Below, piece after piece: positions 16,028 through 23,978 of a stretch of 37,234 bases of DNA. Under the pieces are notes generated by a model, which was not told the origin of the DNA, searched no databases, and saw only the letters and a list, made by a program, of their open reading frames with translations. Position 1 is the first letter of the stretch, and each line of letters begins with the position of its first letter. Made by a program: the position numbers and the translations under genes. The stretch covers positions 1 through 37,234 of the forward strand of contig JAFZSO010000007.1 of NCBI GenBank assembly GCA_017619355.1, in the 5' to 3' direction. This stretch comes from Muribaculaceae bacterium (GTDB lineage Bacteria > Bacteroidota > Bacteroidia > Bacteroidales > Muribaculaceae).

Positions 16028-16906
16028 TCAATCATTCTGCTCGTAATAGTAAGAGTAGTCGATTCCTTTCATAAAGGTTTCGCGGTCATCAATTTTATCG
16101 GTGAGAGCTCCTTGCAGCAAGCTGTGCAGCATGGCGGGGTCAGTAGCACTCAGCACCATGGCGTTGAGATAATCGTGCTTTGCAATCTGACTCCAATCTA
16201 CACACCGGCCTATGCGACTCTTGAGCAAGAGGTCGAGCCACAGGCGCGTGCTGCGGCCGTTGCCTTCCATAAAGGGGTGCGCAACATTCATCTCCACATA
16301 TTTTGCCACAATTTCGTCGAAGGAATCGTCGGGCATGCGGTCGATGTCGCGCAGAGCCTGATGAAGATACCGCGCACGGCAAAATGTGAATCCACCTTTA
16401 GAGATAGTGACATTGCGAATCTGGCCAGCAAAATCATAGAGTCCACCAAAAAGGTAAGCATGAATCTGCTGCAATCCACGTGTGGTGCCAATTTCGATAT
16501 TTTCCATCATTCCACTGGCCCACAAGGCATAAGCTTTCTCGCGGCTCTTCCCGTCAATTGAATCGCTGTCGGCAGCAAACCAGTGCACAAACCGAGCTGC
16601 ATTGGTATTGGGGATATTCTTGGCAAGCAGCATCACGCCATCGTAGTCGAGCACATCGGTCATATATCGTTTGCCATCGGCCGCACGCAATTTCAGTTGG
16701 TTAGTGACACTAACCAACTCACTGCCTTGCTTGCGCAGTTTGGTTTTAAGATACTTCCAGTAGTTGCGGGTGCGGGTGTAGTCGTCCTGACCATTGATGG
16801 CTGCAACGATGTCGAGCACCGAGAACCACCACTTGCTGTGTTCATCGTCCCAAACGGCGCGCACTTCGCGGTTGTCATAAAATCGTATGGAGATTTTTTG
16901 TGGCAT
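16028..16906 (-). CDS. Fic-domain protein with BRO-N-like N-terminus
   Basis: Fic enzymes transfer AMP or another nucleotide moiety to target proteins. The active motif HPFMEGNGRSTR (210-221) matches HPFx(D/E)GNGRxxR with the catalytic His, and IHAYLFGGLYDFAGQIR (147-163) is the typical preceding helix. The first ~112 residues resemble a BRO-N/KilA-N-type domain (KWWFSVLDIVAAI, RYMTDVLDYDGVMLLAK), often DNA-binding. Two candidate autoinhibitory (S/T)xxxE(G/N) motifs exist: SYYYEQ at the extreme C-terminus (285-290, class III position, Gln replacing Gly/Asn) and SGMMEN (131-136). No antitoxin gene is adjacent. It is the last gene behind cmk-ispH, 23 bases after the DUF3298-like gene. Confidence 0.9.
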   Translation of the reverse strand: MPQKISIRFYDNREVRAVWDDEHSKWWFSVLDIVAAINGQDDYTRTRNYWKYLKTKLRKQGSELVSVTNQLKLRAADGKRYMTDVLDYDGVMLLAKNIPNTNAARFVHWFAADSDSIDGKSREKAYALWASGMMENIEIGTTRGLQQIHAYLFGGLYDFAGQIRNVTISKGGFTFCRARYLHQALRDIDRMPDDSFDEIVAKYVEMNVAHPFMEGNGRSTRLWLDLLLKSRIGRCVDWSQIAKHDYLNAMVLSATDPAMLHSLLQGALTDKIDDRETFMKGIDYSYYYEQND

Positions 16907-16929
16907 TATCGAGAAATGTGAAGAATAGG

Positions 16930-17871
16930 TCAGTCGTCGAATTTTATGGGGTCATAGTCCCAGAAACCGTTGTTAGCATTCACAATGGCATTGAATTCGG
17001 TCGTGAGATAAGGTTTCAGTCTTGAATAAGGGAGGAATACATCGATGATGCCCTTGTCGATGTCGGCAATGGAACCGCTGTCGAAAACAAAGAGAATGCC
17101 CTTGCGGCCCAGAGTGATTTCGGGTGGCAGACTGGCGGCATGACGCAGGTTGAGGGTGCCACCCAGGTTGAGCTCGTCGATATGAGAATTGATAAGAGCA
17201 AGGATTTTGGGTTCGAGGCTTTTGTTGAAGATATTGTCCTTTTCCAGCACCTGGTGTTTCTTGCGGTTGTAGATGACGAAACTCATGCGCTGAGTGCGTG
17301 TGTAGCCATCGTAGTCCTGCTTGTCGATGGCCATGACCAGCAGATAGTCGGAAGTGAAGGTGGGATAAATCTTGATGGTGCTCACATTGCCATACACCTC
17401 ATTCACATGGGGTTCTTTAGCAACCGACTTGAAGTCGACGGGAGAATTTGTGTTGAACTTGGGCGACTTGAGAAATGCGGTTGCACACGTGTTGACGGAA
17501 CCGGTACCGAAGCCAAAGGCACGATGCTCGATTTCCTTGAGCAGTTCGTCGATGGCGTTACTGCCGTTGACCGAGACGGGAATGCGGCCCTTGTAGCGCT
17601 TGGTGCTGGTCCAGTAAGTGCCAGGTTTGGAGGCAGAGACGGGATTGACCGACACAAAATAGGCACTTTTCTCGGTAATCTCGAACTTATCGGGAGCCGT
17701 TTCGCCCACGATGGTAGAATCGGGCACGGCAAGAGAGTCGGCCTCGACCGAGAAAGGATTGTCGTTGTCATCGTTGTTGAGCCGTCCCGCCACATACCAG
17801 AAAGCGGCGGCAATGTCGAGAATGACCAGAATGGCTATCAATATGAAGAAGGCACGTTTTGTTTTTAACAT
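16930..17871 (-). CDS. Membrane-anchored RsiV/DUF3298-like protein
   Basis: The 313 residues start with a basic tip and one membrane segment (about 7-28), leaving a large periplasmic part. The C-terminal half (about 165-300: ISTIKIYPTF, SFVIYNRKKHQVL, then GILFVFDSGSIAD and IIDVFLPYSRLKPYL) looks like the DUF3298 fold found in RsiV and lysozyme-binding proteins. No sigma-factor gene is nearby, so an anti-sigma role is not supported. It lies 12 bases after ispH in the same operon. The domain call rests on pattern memory and is tentative. Confidence 0.65.
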   Translation of the reverse strand: MLKTKRAFFILIAILVILDIAAAFWYVAGRLNNDDNDNPFSVEADSLAVPDSTIVGETAPDKFEITEKSAYFVSVNPVSASKPGTYWTSTKRYKGRIPVSVNGSNAIDELLKEIEHRAFGFGTGSVNTCATAFLKSPKFNTNSPVDFKSVAKEPHVNEVYGNVSTIKIYPTFTSDYLLVMAIDKQDYDGYTRTQRMSFVIYNRKKHQVLEKDNIFNKSLEPKILALINSHIDELNLGGTLNLRHAASLPPEITLGRKGILFVFDSGSIADIDKGIIDVFLPYSRLKPYLTTEFNAIVNANNGFWDYDPIKFDD

Positions 17872-17883
17872 CGCAAGCGGGAA

Positions 17884-18762
17884 TTAACGGTTATCAGTAT
17901 CTATCATGGCCTCGATGGCCTGTTTCACGCGGTTCATGAGCCACATGGGGGTGCTGGTGGCTCCGCAGATGCCTATGCTCGTCTTGCCCTGAATCCACTG
18001 CGCATCGATCTCGGTCTCGTTGCTGATGAGGTGCGAGTCGGGGTTGGCATCTCGGCACTCGGCAAAGAGGATGCGGCCGTTACTGCTCTTGCTGCCACAC
18101 ACAAAGAGGATGAGCTGGTGGGCCTGGGCAAAGGCACGAATCTGCGGGATGCGGTTGGCCACCGAGCGGCAAATGGTGTCGAAACTGCGGAACTGCACTC
18201 CTGGGGCGATGCGGTGCTGAATCTCGTCGACAATCTGGCGGAAGAGCTGCACCGACTTGGTGGTCTGGGAGTAGAGATAGATGTCGCGATTGAAGTCTAT
18301 CTTGTCGATTTCATCGATGCTCTCAATGACCAGAGCGTTGCCAGCTGTCTGGCCCACCAGGCCGTTGACCTCGGCATGGCCGCGCTTGCCGTAGATGACA
18401 ATCTGGGCATCGCCTGTTTCGGGCTGGCTGTAAGACTTGTTGATGCGCCGCTGCAGCTGGAGCACCACAGGGCAAGTGGCATCGATGATCTCGATGTTGT
18501 TGTTGCGCGCTATCTCGTAGGTTTCGGGTGGCTCGCCATGGGCACGGAGCAGCACCTTCACATCGTGGAGCTGGCACAGCTGGTCGTGGGTGATGGTTTC
18601 GAGGCCCTTGCTGTTGAGGCGCTCCACCTCGTTGCTGTTGTGCACAATGTCGCCCAGGCAGTAGAGGTGTCCGCTCTGTGCCAACTCTTCCTCGGCCTTG
18701 GTGATGGCTCGCGTCACGCCGAAGCAGAATCCTGAATGTTCGTCAATTTCAATCTTTACCAT
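17884..18762 (-). CDS. ispH: 4-hydroxy-3-methylbut-2-enyl diphosphate reductase
   Basis: Last step of the MEP pathway: reduces HMBPP to IPP and DMAPP with a [4Fe-4S] cluster. The three cluster cysteines are visible: C13 (SGFCFGVTRA), C97-region (DATCPVV) and about C197 (FDTICRSVANR). RAHGEPP, GKRGHAEVNGLVGQ and GICGATSTPMWLM are conserved. The segment TICRSVANRIPQ differs from the enterobacterial TICNATxxRQ. The length of 292 aa is normal. It starts 18 bases after the cmk stop. Confidence 0.95.
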   Translation of the reverse strand: MVKIEIDEHSGFCFGVTRAITKAEEELAQSGHLYCLGDIVHNSNEVERLNSKGLETITHDQLCQLHDVKVLLRAHGEPPETYEIARNNNIEIIDATCPVVLQLQRRINKSYSQPETGDAQIVIYGKRGHAEVNGLVGQTAGNALVIESIDEIDKIDFNRDIYLYSQTTKSVQLFRQIVDEIQHRIAPGVQFRSFDTICRSVANRIPQIRAFAQAHQLILFVCGSKSSNGRILFAECRDANPDSHLISNETEIDAQWIQGKTSIGICGATSTPMWLMNRVKQAIEAMIDTDNR

Positions 18763-18780
18763 GGACTGTGCACGGGCTAT

Positions 18781-19482
18781 TCAGTGAGTTTTCAAATAAT
18801 CGTCGAACAGGTCGAAGAGCCACTGGCGCTGACCCTCGATGGTGAGAGGCGTGCTGTCGAGAAAGATGGCATCAGGAGCTTGACGCAAAGGGCTCTCCTC
18901 GCGGGTAGAATCGAGGTGGTCGCGCATCTCCACATTCTTCACAATGTCGTCGAGGGTAACGCTGGTGTCGCCCTTGGCAAGCATCTCGGCATAGCGGCGC
19001 TGCGCCCTGACCAGAGCCGATGAGGTGACAAACACCTTGATTTCGGCATCGGGCAGCACGGTGGTGCCAATGTCGCGACCGTCCATGACCACGCCTTTCT
19101 TCTTGGCCATTGCCTGCTGCTGGCGCACCATCTCATGGCGCACAAAGGCGATAGCCGCCACCAGGCTCACATTGTTGCTCACCTCAAGACCGCGTATTTC
19201 TTGCTCCACATCCACGCCGTTGAGCAAGGTGTGCTGCCCACCTTCGGGGCACAGCTTGAAGGTGATGTGAATGTCGGCAATGTGCCCGGCAAGCGCCTCT
19301 TCATCAACTTTGCCATCGGCAATCAGCCCATTCTGGAGGCAATAGAGGGTAACGGCGCGATACATGGCGCCCGTGTCGATGTAGGTGTAGCCAGCATAGG
19401 CGGCAAGCGCCTTTGCCATGGTGCTCTTGCCACTCGAAGAGGTGCCGTCGATGGCTACATTTATTTTTTTCTTCATCTTCAT
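18781..19482 (-). CDS. cmk: Cytidylate kinase
   Basis: Phosphorylates CMP and dCMP. The P-loop is IDGTSSSGKSTMAKALA near the start, followed by YIDTGAMYRAVTLYCL. VVMDGRDIGTTVLPDAEIKVFVTSS and LDSTREESPLRQAPDAIFLDST are characteristic. The frame opens at a TTG (19509), but that overlaps the -7 box; ATGs at 19482 and 19476 are realistic, and 19482 is used (233 aa). First gene of the cmk-ispH-DUF3298-fic operon. Confidence 0.93.
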   Translation of the reverse strand: MKMKKKINVAIDGTSSSGKSTMAKALAAYAGYTYIDTGAMYRAVTLYCLQNGLIADGKVDEEALAGHIADIHITFKLCPEGGQHTLLNGVDVEQEIRGLEVSNNVSLVAAIAFVRHEMVRQQQAMAKKKGVVMDGRDIGTTVLPDAEIKVFVTSSALVRAQRRYAEMLAKGDTSVTLDDIVKNVEMRDHLDSTREESPLRQAPDAIFLDSTPLTIEGQRQWLFDLFDDYLKTH

Positions 19483-19506
19483 AGCATTGTGTTTAAAACG
19501 ATTCAA

Positions 19507-19537
19507 CAAAGATAGGGAAAAAATGTGCGAGTTGCAA
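19507..19537 (-). promoter_or_regulatory. Bacteroidetes-type promoter for the cmk operon
   Basis: Read on the minus strand: TTG (19537-19535), 20 bases, TATCTTTG (19514-19507). Transcription should start about 19500, close to the ATG at 19482, supporting that start over the upstream TTG. Confidence 0.75.
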
Positions 19538-19553
19538 GAAAAGTGAGCGAAGA

Positions 19554-19585
19554 TTTGGAAATGTGGAAAAAGAGCAGTAAATTTG
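19554..19585 (+). promoter_or_regulatory. Bacteroidetes-type promoter for the DUF4332 gene
   Basis: TTTG (19554-19557), 20 bases, TAAATTTG (19578-19585). The ATG is at 19635, with an A/T-rich leader. Confidence 0.75.
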
Positions 19586-19634
19586 AGCAGTTTATAACCA
19601 AACCATTATTAACCGATAAAAAACCAATAGAATT

Positions 19635-20042
19635 ATGGCTTACAAGATTATTGACATTGAAGGCGTGGGCGAAGTGTATGCTCCCAAACTGATTGCCGCT
19701 GGCATCAACACCCCTGAAGACCTGCTCGAAAAATGCGCAGCACCCGCTGGCCGCAAAGCACTGGCCGAAGAAACCGGCATCAGCGAGAAACTGATTTTGA
19801 AATGGACCAACCATGCCGACCTGTTCCGCATTGTGGGCGTAGGACCACAGTTCTCTGAATTGCTCGAGGCCTCTGGCGTTGACACCGTGAAAGAACTAAA
19901 ACACCGCGTGGCTGCCAACCTTGCCGCCAAACTCGAAGAGGTGAATGCAGTGAAGAACCTGTGCAACCGCGTTCCCAGCGAGAAGGAAGTGCAGAAGATG
20001 ATTGACCAGGCTAAGGAACTGGAGCCCAAGATGACCTACTAA
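19635..20042 (+). CDS. DUF4332 helix-hairpin-helix-like protein
   Basis: The 135-residue protein contains two helix-hairpin-helix-like modules: IIDIEGVGEVYAPKLIAAGI (4-23) and FRIVGVGPQFSELLEASGV, each followed by 'TPEDLL' or 'TVKELK'. This is the DUF4332 pattern. Such modules usually bind DNA or RNA non-specifically, but the cellular role is unknown. It has its own strong promoter and a downstream hairpin, so it appears monocistronic and perhaps abundant. No signal peptide. Confidence 0.85.
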   Translation: MAYKIIDIEGVGEVYAPKLIAAGINTPEDLLEKCAAPAGRKALAEETGISEKLILKWTNHADLFRIVGVGPQFSELLEASGVDTVKELKHRVAANLAAKLEEVNAVKNLCNRVPSEKEVQKMIDQAKELEPKMTY

Positions 20043-20098
20043 GCTCCGCTTCGCAAATCTGATTAGAATTCAGAACTCATACTGTTTGAAGTAAGTGT

Positions 20099-20139
20099 TT
20101 CAGGTGGATTCCGCCCTCACCAAGGGGAGTCCACCTGAA
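20099..20139 (+). terminator. Hairpin terminator downstream of the DUF4332 gene
   Basis: TTCAGGTGGA pairs with TCCACCTGAA, and the stem extends inward through TCC/GGG with one wobble. The trailing sequence (TTATAT) is only modestly T-rich. It lies 56 bases after the stop codon. The remainder of the 286-base gap (20140-20328) is AT-rich with only the promoter recognised. Confidence 0.6.
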
Positions 20140-20273
20140 TTATATCAGCCTCACTACCAGTCATTTTCCTATCATAAACAAAATTTATGCTATGATTATT
20201 ATTCTTTTAGCATAATTTTATTTGCATAATTTTAGTAACTGACTTAACATCAAAATTTATTTTATCTATCAAG

Positions 20274-20303
20274 TTTATAATTCGCAAATAATCATTAATT
20301 TTG
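20274..20303 (+). promoter_or_regulatory. Probable promoter for the dockerin-U32 operon
   Basis: TAATTTTG at 20296-20303 is a good -7 box. The -33 position, 19 bases upstream, is TTT (20274-20276), a partial match. The ATG is at 20329. Confidence 0.55.
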
Positions 20304-20328
20304 TAGCAGATATTGAAAAAACACAAGA

Positions 20329-21003
20329 ATGATGAAAAAGATACTAATACTGGTGATGGGTGTTATGATGGGAATAGCAGCCTTTGCCGCCGATAACGAC
20401 AAGGACACGCTGGTGGTTCTCCGTAGCAATCAGGGCGTGGGCTCGTTTGACATTAAATATGTGCCTGCCACGGGCGAAACACGCAGCATCAAACTCACAC
20501 TGCTCGATGCCCGAACCCGCCAACCGCTGCAGGAGGATTTGGAGGACCTGGACGAGAGCGACCTCCAGGCCCAACCACATGGGCGTGGCCTGGTGCGACT
20601 GCTGCGCAACCCCGGTCGTGTGAACATGGGTATCCACGAAATTAACGAGGATGGCACTTTTGTCATTGACGGCCTCGCTCCCACCTATTTTGACGAGGCA
20701 ACCCAACAATTCAAAAACACCTATTGCATTACAGCCGCCAGCAGTACCTACGGCTACATAGCCGTGCCTTTCTACTCTAGTGTGGAAAACGGCAACATTG
20801 AATGCGAAATCCTGTTTAAAAGCTCATGGGACACCTTTGACGTGAACTGCGACAAACGTGTGAATGTGAGCGATGTGACGGCACTGGTGAACATGATTCT
20901 GGGCGTCATACCCAAGGCTTTGGTGCTGAGCGATGTGGACCGAAACGGCAAAGTGAATGTAAGCGATGTCACAGCACTGGTCAATCACATTCTGGGACTA
21001 TGA
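20329..21003 (+). CDS. Small secreted protein with C-terminal type I dockerin
   Basis: A signal peptide (about 1-20, cleavage after AFA) precedes a domain of about 150 residues of unknown type. The C-terminus is a dockerin with two duplicated calcium-binding F-hand segments: 171-192 (DVNCDKRVNVSDVTALVN) and 202-224 (DVDRNGKVNVSDVTALVN), each ending in (N/H)xILG. Dockerins bind cohesins or act as surface modules; no cohesin is in this window. Start could be 20329 or the next ATG (20332). Its stop overlaps the start of the U32 gene (ATGA), so the two are translationally coupled although one product is secreted and the other is cytoplasmic. Confidence 0.85.
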   Translation: MMKKILILVMGVMMGIAAFAADNDKDTLVVLRSNQGVGSFDIKYVPATGETRSIKLTLLDARTRQPLQEDLEDLDESDLQAQPHGRGLVRLLRNPGRVNMGIHEINEDGTFVIDGLAPTYFDEATQQFKNTYCITAASSTYGYIAVPFYSSVENGNIECEILFKSSWDTFDVNCDKRVNVSDVTALVNMILGVIPKALVLSDVDRNGKVNVSDVTALVNHILGL

Positions 21004-22277
21004 GCAACCACCTGAAACTGAGCCGTAGCGACTTCGAAATCATGGCCCCGGTGGGGTCGTGGGAAAGTCTGATAGCCGCCCATCAGGGCGGTGCCGACGC
21101 CATCTACTTTGGCATCGAGGGGCTGAATATGCGTTCGAAATCGAGCGTCAACTTCACCCTCGACGACCTCAAGACCATCGCACAGTGGTGCCACGAACAC
21201 GGCATGAAGAGCTACCTGACGGTGAACACCATCGTATATGACGAGGATGTGGCCTATATGCGCCAGATCATTGACGCGGCACGCGAGGCTCAGGTGAGCG
21301 CCATCATTGCCAGCGACATGGCCGCCATCCAGTATGCTCGCAGCATTGGCGTAGAGGTTCACATCAGCACGCAGGTGAATGTGAGCAACAGCGAGGCGGT
21401 GCGCTTCTATTCGCAGTGGGCCGACGTGATGGTGATGGCACGCGAGCTCAACCTCGACCAGGTGAAGAAGATTCATGAAACCATTGAACGCGACAAACTG
21501 TGCGGCCCGCATGGCCAACCCTTGCGCATCGAGATGTTTTGTCATGGTGCACTGTGCATGGCTGTGAGCGGCAAGTGCTACCTGAGTCTGCACGAGACCG
21601 GAGCCAGCGCCAACCGCGGAGCCTGCCGTCAGATTTGCCGCCGTGGCTATGTGGTGACCGACCGCGAGACAGGCGACGAACTCGCCATCGATAATAAGTA
21701 TATCATGAGTCCCAAGGACCTGAAGACCATCCACTTCCTGAACAAGATGGTGGATGCCGGCGTGCGGGTGTTCAAGATTGAAGGGCGAGCCCGCGGACCC
21801 GAGTATGTGCGCACTGTGGTGAGCTGCTACAACGAGGCACTCAATGCCATTGTAGACGGCACCTACGGCAGCGAGGAGCAGATTCAGGACTGGAACGAGC
21901 GGCTGAGCCGCGTGTTCAACCGCGGTTTCTGGAATGGCTACTATCTGGGGCAGCGCCTGGGCGAGTGGAGCGCCAAATATGGCTCCAGCGCCACACGCGT
22001 GAAGGCATACGTTGCCAAGGGGGTGCGCTACTTCAGCAAACTGGGCGTGGCCGAGTTCCTGATGGAGGCTGGCGAACTGCATGTGGGCGACAACATTCTC
22101 ATCATAGGTCCCACTACCGGCGCCGTGCCGCTCACCGTGGAAGAAATCAGGGTAGACCTCAAACCCGTGGAAAAGACCGTGAAAGGCGAACGCTTCTCGA
22201 TCAAGACCGACGTGAAAGTGCGCCCCAGCGACAAAATCTACCTGTGGAAAGAGATTTTCCCGGCAACTGAAAAGTGA
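21000..22277 (+). CDS. U32-family protein, TrhP-like tRNA hydroxylation factor
   Basis: The U32 signature is at 178-195 (EMFCHGALCMAVSGKCYL), with further cysteines C209 and C213 in RGACRQICRR. The four cysteines C186, C193, C209 and C213 match the pattern expected for an Fe-S cluster. The N-terminal TIM-barrel start is EIMAPVGSWESLIAAHQGGADAIY. U32 members TrhP and RlhA work in prephenate-dependent tRNA U34 hydroxylation and 23S rRNA C2501 hydroxylation; older annotation as collagenase/protease is probably wrong. 425 aa, close to TrhP length. Overlaps the upstream dockerin gene by 4 bases. Confidence 0.88.
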   Translation: MSNHLKLSRSDFEIMAPVGSWESLIAAHQGGADAIYFGIEGLNMRSKSSVNFTLDDLKTIAQWCHEHGMKSYLTVNTIVYDEDVAYMRQIIDAAREAQVSAIIASDMAAIQYARSIGVEVHISTQVNVSNSEAVRFYSQWADVMVMARELNLDQVKKIHETIERDKLCGPHGQPLRIEMFCHGALCMAVSGKCYLSLHETGASANRGACRQICRRGYVVTDRETGDELAIDNKYIMSPKDLKTIHFLNKMVDAGVRVFKIEGRARGPEYVRTVVSCYNEALNAIVDGTYGSEEQIQDWNERLSRVFNRGFWNGYYLGQRLGEWSAKYGSSATRVKAYVAKGVRYFSKLGVAEFLMEAGELHVGDNILIIGPTTGAVPLTVEEIRVDLKPVEKTVKGERFSIKTDVKVRPSDKIYLWKEIFPATEK

Positions 22278-22329
22278 TTCACCACTTCAAGATAGTTATT
22301 GACAATATTAACAACTAAAGTTTTTAGAA

Positions 22330-22734
22330 ATGAAACAGCTACTTATTTCATTCCTTGTCATTTTTGCAATGGCATCGTGCCGAGTGCATGGCGGGCCACC
22401 CAATACCGACCATCTGGGACCAGAACCTGCACCGCACAACGGCGTGTTTGTGTGCGGCTATGACACGCTCATTTTCAACGGCGACGGCAAAACCGTGAGC
22501 TGGAGTTTTTCCAACCCCATCGACTCGTTAGCTGGCAAGGGCGAGGGCTCATACGTCTTCAAACTGAGCCATGGAATGTTCCGCTACGACGCTGCCGAGT
22601 ATTTCTCCATCTACGACGGCAAGAAATCGCACAACTATTTTACTGGACCCGGCATGAACAGCGAGGACCAAATCTCGTTCTACTACTACGTCGATGACGA
22701 ACACCAAGAAAGAACCTTCAAGAAAGTGAAATAA
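22330..22734 (+). CDS. Small lipoprotein, function unknown
   Basis: The 134 residues start with a lipoprotein signal and lipobox MASC (Cys17). The residues after the cysteine (RVHGGPP) lack the acidic surface-export signal used by Bacteroidetes, so it likely stays on the periplasmic face. The mature part is small, aromatic and beta-rich with no recognisable domain. It lies 52 bases after the U32 gene and 15 bases before the zinc-ribbon gene, so it may be in the same transcript. Confidence 0.75.
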   Translation: MKQLLISFLVIFAMASCRVHGGPPNTDHLGPEPAPHNGVFVCGYDTLIFNGDGKTVSWSFSNPIDSLAGKGEGSYVFKLSHGMFRYDAAEYFSIYDGKKSHNYFTGPGMNSEDQISFYYYVDDEHQERTFKKVK

Positions 22735-22749
22735 TTATTGTCATTTATT

Positions 22750-23916
22750 ATGAAAACTTGTATCGAATGTGGAGCACCTCTCTCCGATGAAGACCAATTC
22801 TGTTTAAACTGCGGTGCCGATGTGCCCCAACCTGAAACAGAAAATAACCCCTACCCCGAGGAGAATACCGAGCCTGTACAAGAGCAACCCGTACAACAGC
22901 AACCTGTACAGCAACCTGTACAGCAACCTATTCAGCAAGAGTATACACAGCAACAGCCCGTACAGCAACAACCAGCGATGTACCCGCAGGCAGCCCCGCA
23001 GCAACCTATGCCTCAGCAACCGGGGATGTATCAGCAAACTGCCCCGCAGCAGCCTATGCAACAGCAGCCAGGCATGTATCCACAACCTGGGATGTATCCC
23101 CAGCAACCCATGCAGCAGTCAGGGATGTATCCTCAGCAGCCCATGCAGCAGCAACCGGGGATGTATCAGCAACCAGAACAAAAACAAGGATCGTCGAACA
23201 AGACCTTGCTTTATGTACTTATACCTCTATTAGTAATTGGCGCAGCAGTTGCAATTCTGTTTGCCACCGGGGTTTTCTCGGGCAAGAAAGATACTGCGAA
23301 AACTGACCAGCAGGAGGTCACCGCACAAGTTCAACCGAGTGACCAAGACCAGGAGCAAGACCAAGAGGAACAAAGTGAAGAAGAGAATCAACCCACTGCA
23401 CTAAGCACACAAAGCACACAAAATGTCACATTGGGCGGCATTACATTCCCCCTTGCCGATGACTATGAAGTGCTGGAGCGCAGAACGCTTAAGGACAGTG
23501 AGGCCTGCCTGATTGCACCCAAAGGGGCTTCTGACCGATCCAATCGACTGGTCCTGAGAATTTATCCCCACAAACTCGAGGGTCTCAACGGCATCACATC
23601 TGAGGAGATTGCCGACATGCTCTACAGTGCTGTTGATGCCAATGCAGGCGTGTTTGCCAACGAGGAAAAGAGTGGTTTCAAACTGGACCGAAAATATAAG
23701 GTCCACTACGATGATAATGCCGACGGTTCCTATTTCCCGCACAGCTACACCTATTTGAATTGGACCGATCGTAATGGGAAATATTCACGCAGCTACACCG
23801 AGGCCACATTGGTGAAAAGAACCGTCGTATCGGGTTCGGCTATAGCAACCGACGAAGGCGAGTTAAGAGCCCTCACCGATATCTATTCAGAAGTAGTGCA
23901 AGCCGCCGACAAGTAA
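22750..23916 (+). CDS. Zinc-ribbon, Gln/Pro-repeat, single-TM protein
   Basis: The N-terminus has a Cys4 zinc ribbon (C4, C7, C18, C21: CIECGAPL and CLNCGADV). A Gln/Pro/Met-rich low-complexity region follows (about 44-142; units like QQPMQQQPGMYPQ), then one transmembrane segment (about 153-177), an acidic stretch (about 195-215) and an extracytoplasmic domain (about 225-388) of unknown type. A TTG at 22738 precedes the ATG at 22750; the ATG is preferred since the zinc ribbon begins there. The ribbon and repeat are probably cytoplasmic and the C-terminal domain periplasmic. Function unknown. Confidence 0.8.
   Translation: MKTCIECGAPLSDEDQFCLNCGADVPQPETENNPYPEENTEPVQEQPVQQQPVQQPVQQPIQQEYTQQQPVQQQPAMYPQAAPQQPMPQQPGMYQQTAPQQPMQQQPGMYPQPGMYPQQPMQQSGMYPQQPMQQQPGMYQQPEQKQGSSNKTLLYVLIPLLVIGAAVAILFATGVFSGKKDTAKTDQQEVTAQVQPSDQDQEQDQEEQSEEENQPTALSTQSTQNVTLGGITFPLADDYEVLERRTLKDSEACLIAPKGASDRSNRLVLRIYPHKLEGLNGITSEEIADMLYSAVDANAGVFANEEKSGFKLDRKYKVHYDDNADGSYFPHSYTYLNWTDRNGKYSRSYTEATLVKRTVVSGSAIATDEGELRALTDIYSEVVQAADK
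22879..23175 (+). repeat. In-frame Gln/Pro tandem repeats
   Basis: First a 15-18-base CAACCTGTACAGCAA-type repeat (QPVQQ), then longer units encoding QQPMQQQPGMYPQ, several imperfect copies. The repeat keeps frame and could vary in copy number between strains. Confidence 0.8.
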
Positions 23917-23959
23917 ACCCTAATGACCGATTCGGGATAAAGGGTGCTATATAGACTTT

Positions 23960-23978
23960 GCCCCAAACCCAGCGGGGC
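23960..23978. terminator. GC hairpin between convergent genes, uncertain terminator
   Basis: GCCCC (23960-23964) pairs with GGGGC (23974-23978) immediately before the AraC stop codon. There is no T-run in either direction. Confidence 0.3.

Noticed and set aside
20985-22082. 365-residue open frame antisense to the U32 gene
   Set aside because: The U32 signature and cysteines are on the plus strand; this frame has no recognisable domain.
22278-22329. TTGACA-like sequence upstream of the small lipoprotein
   Set aside because: This sigma70 -35 look-alike does not fit Bacteroidetes promoter rules and has no TAnnTTTG at the right distance.
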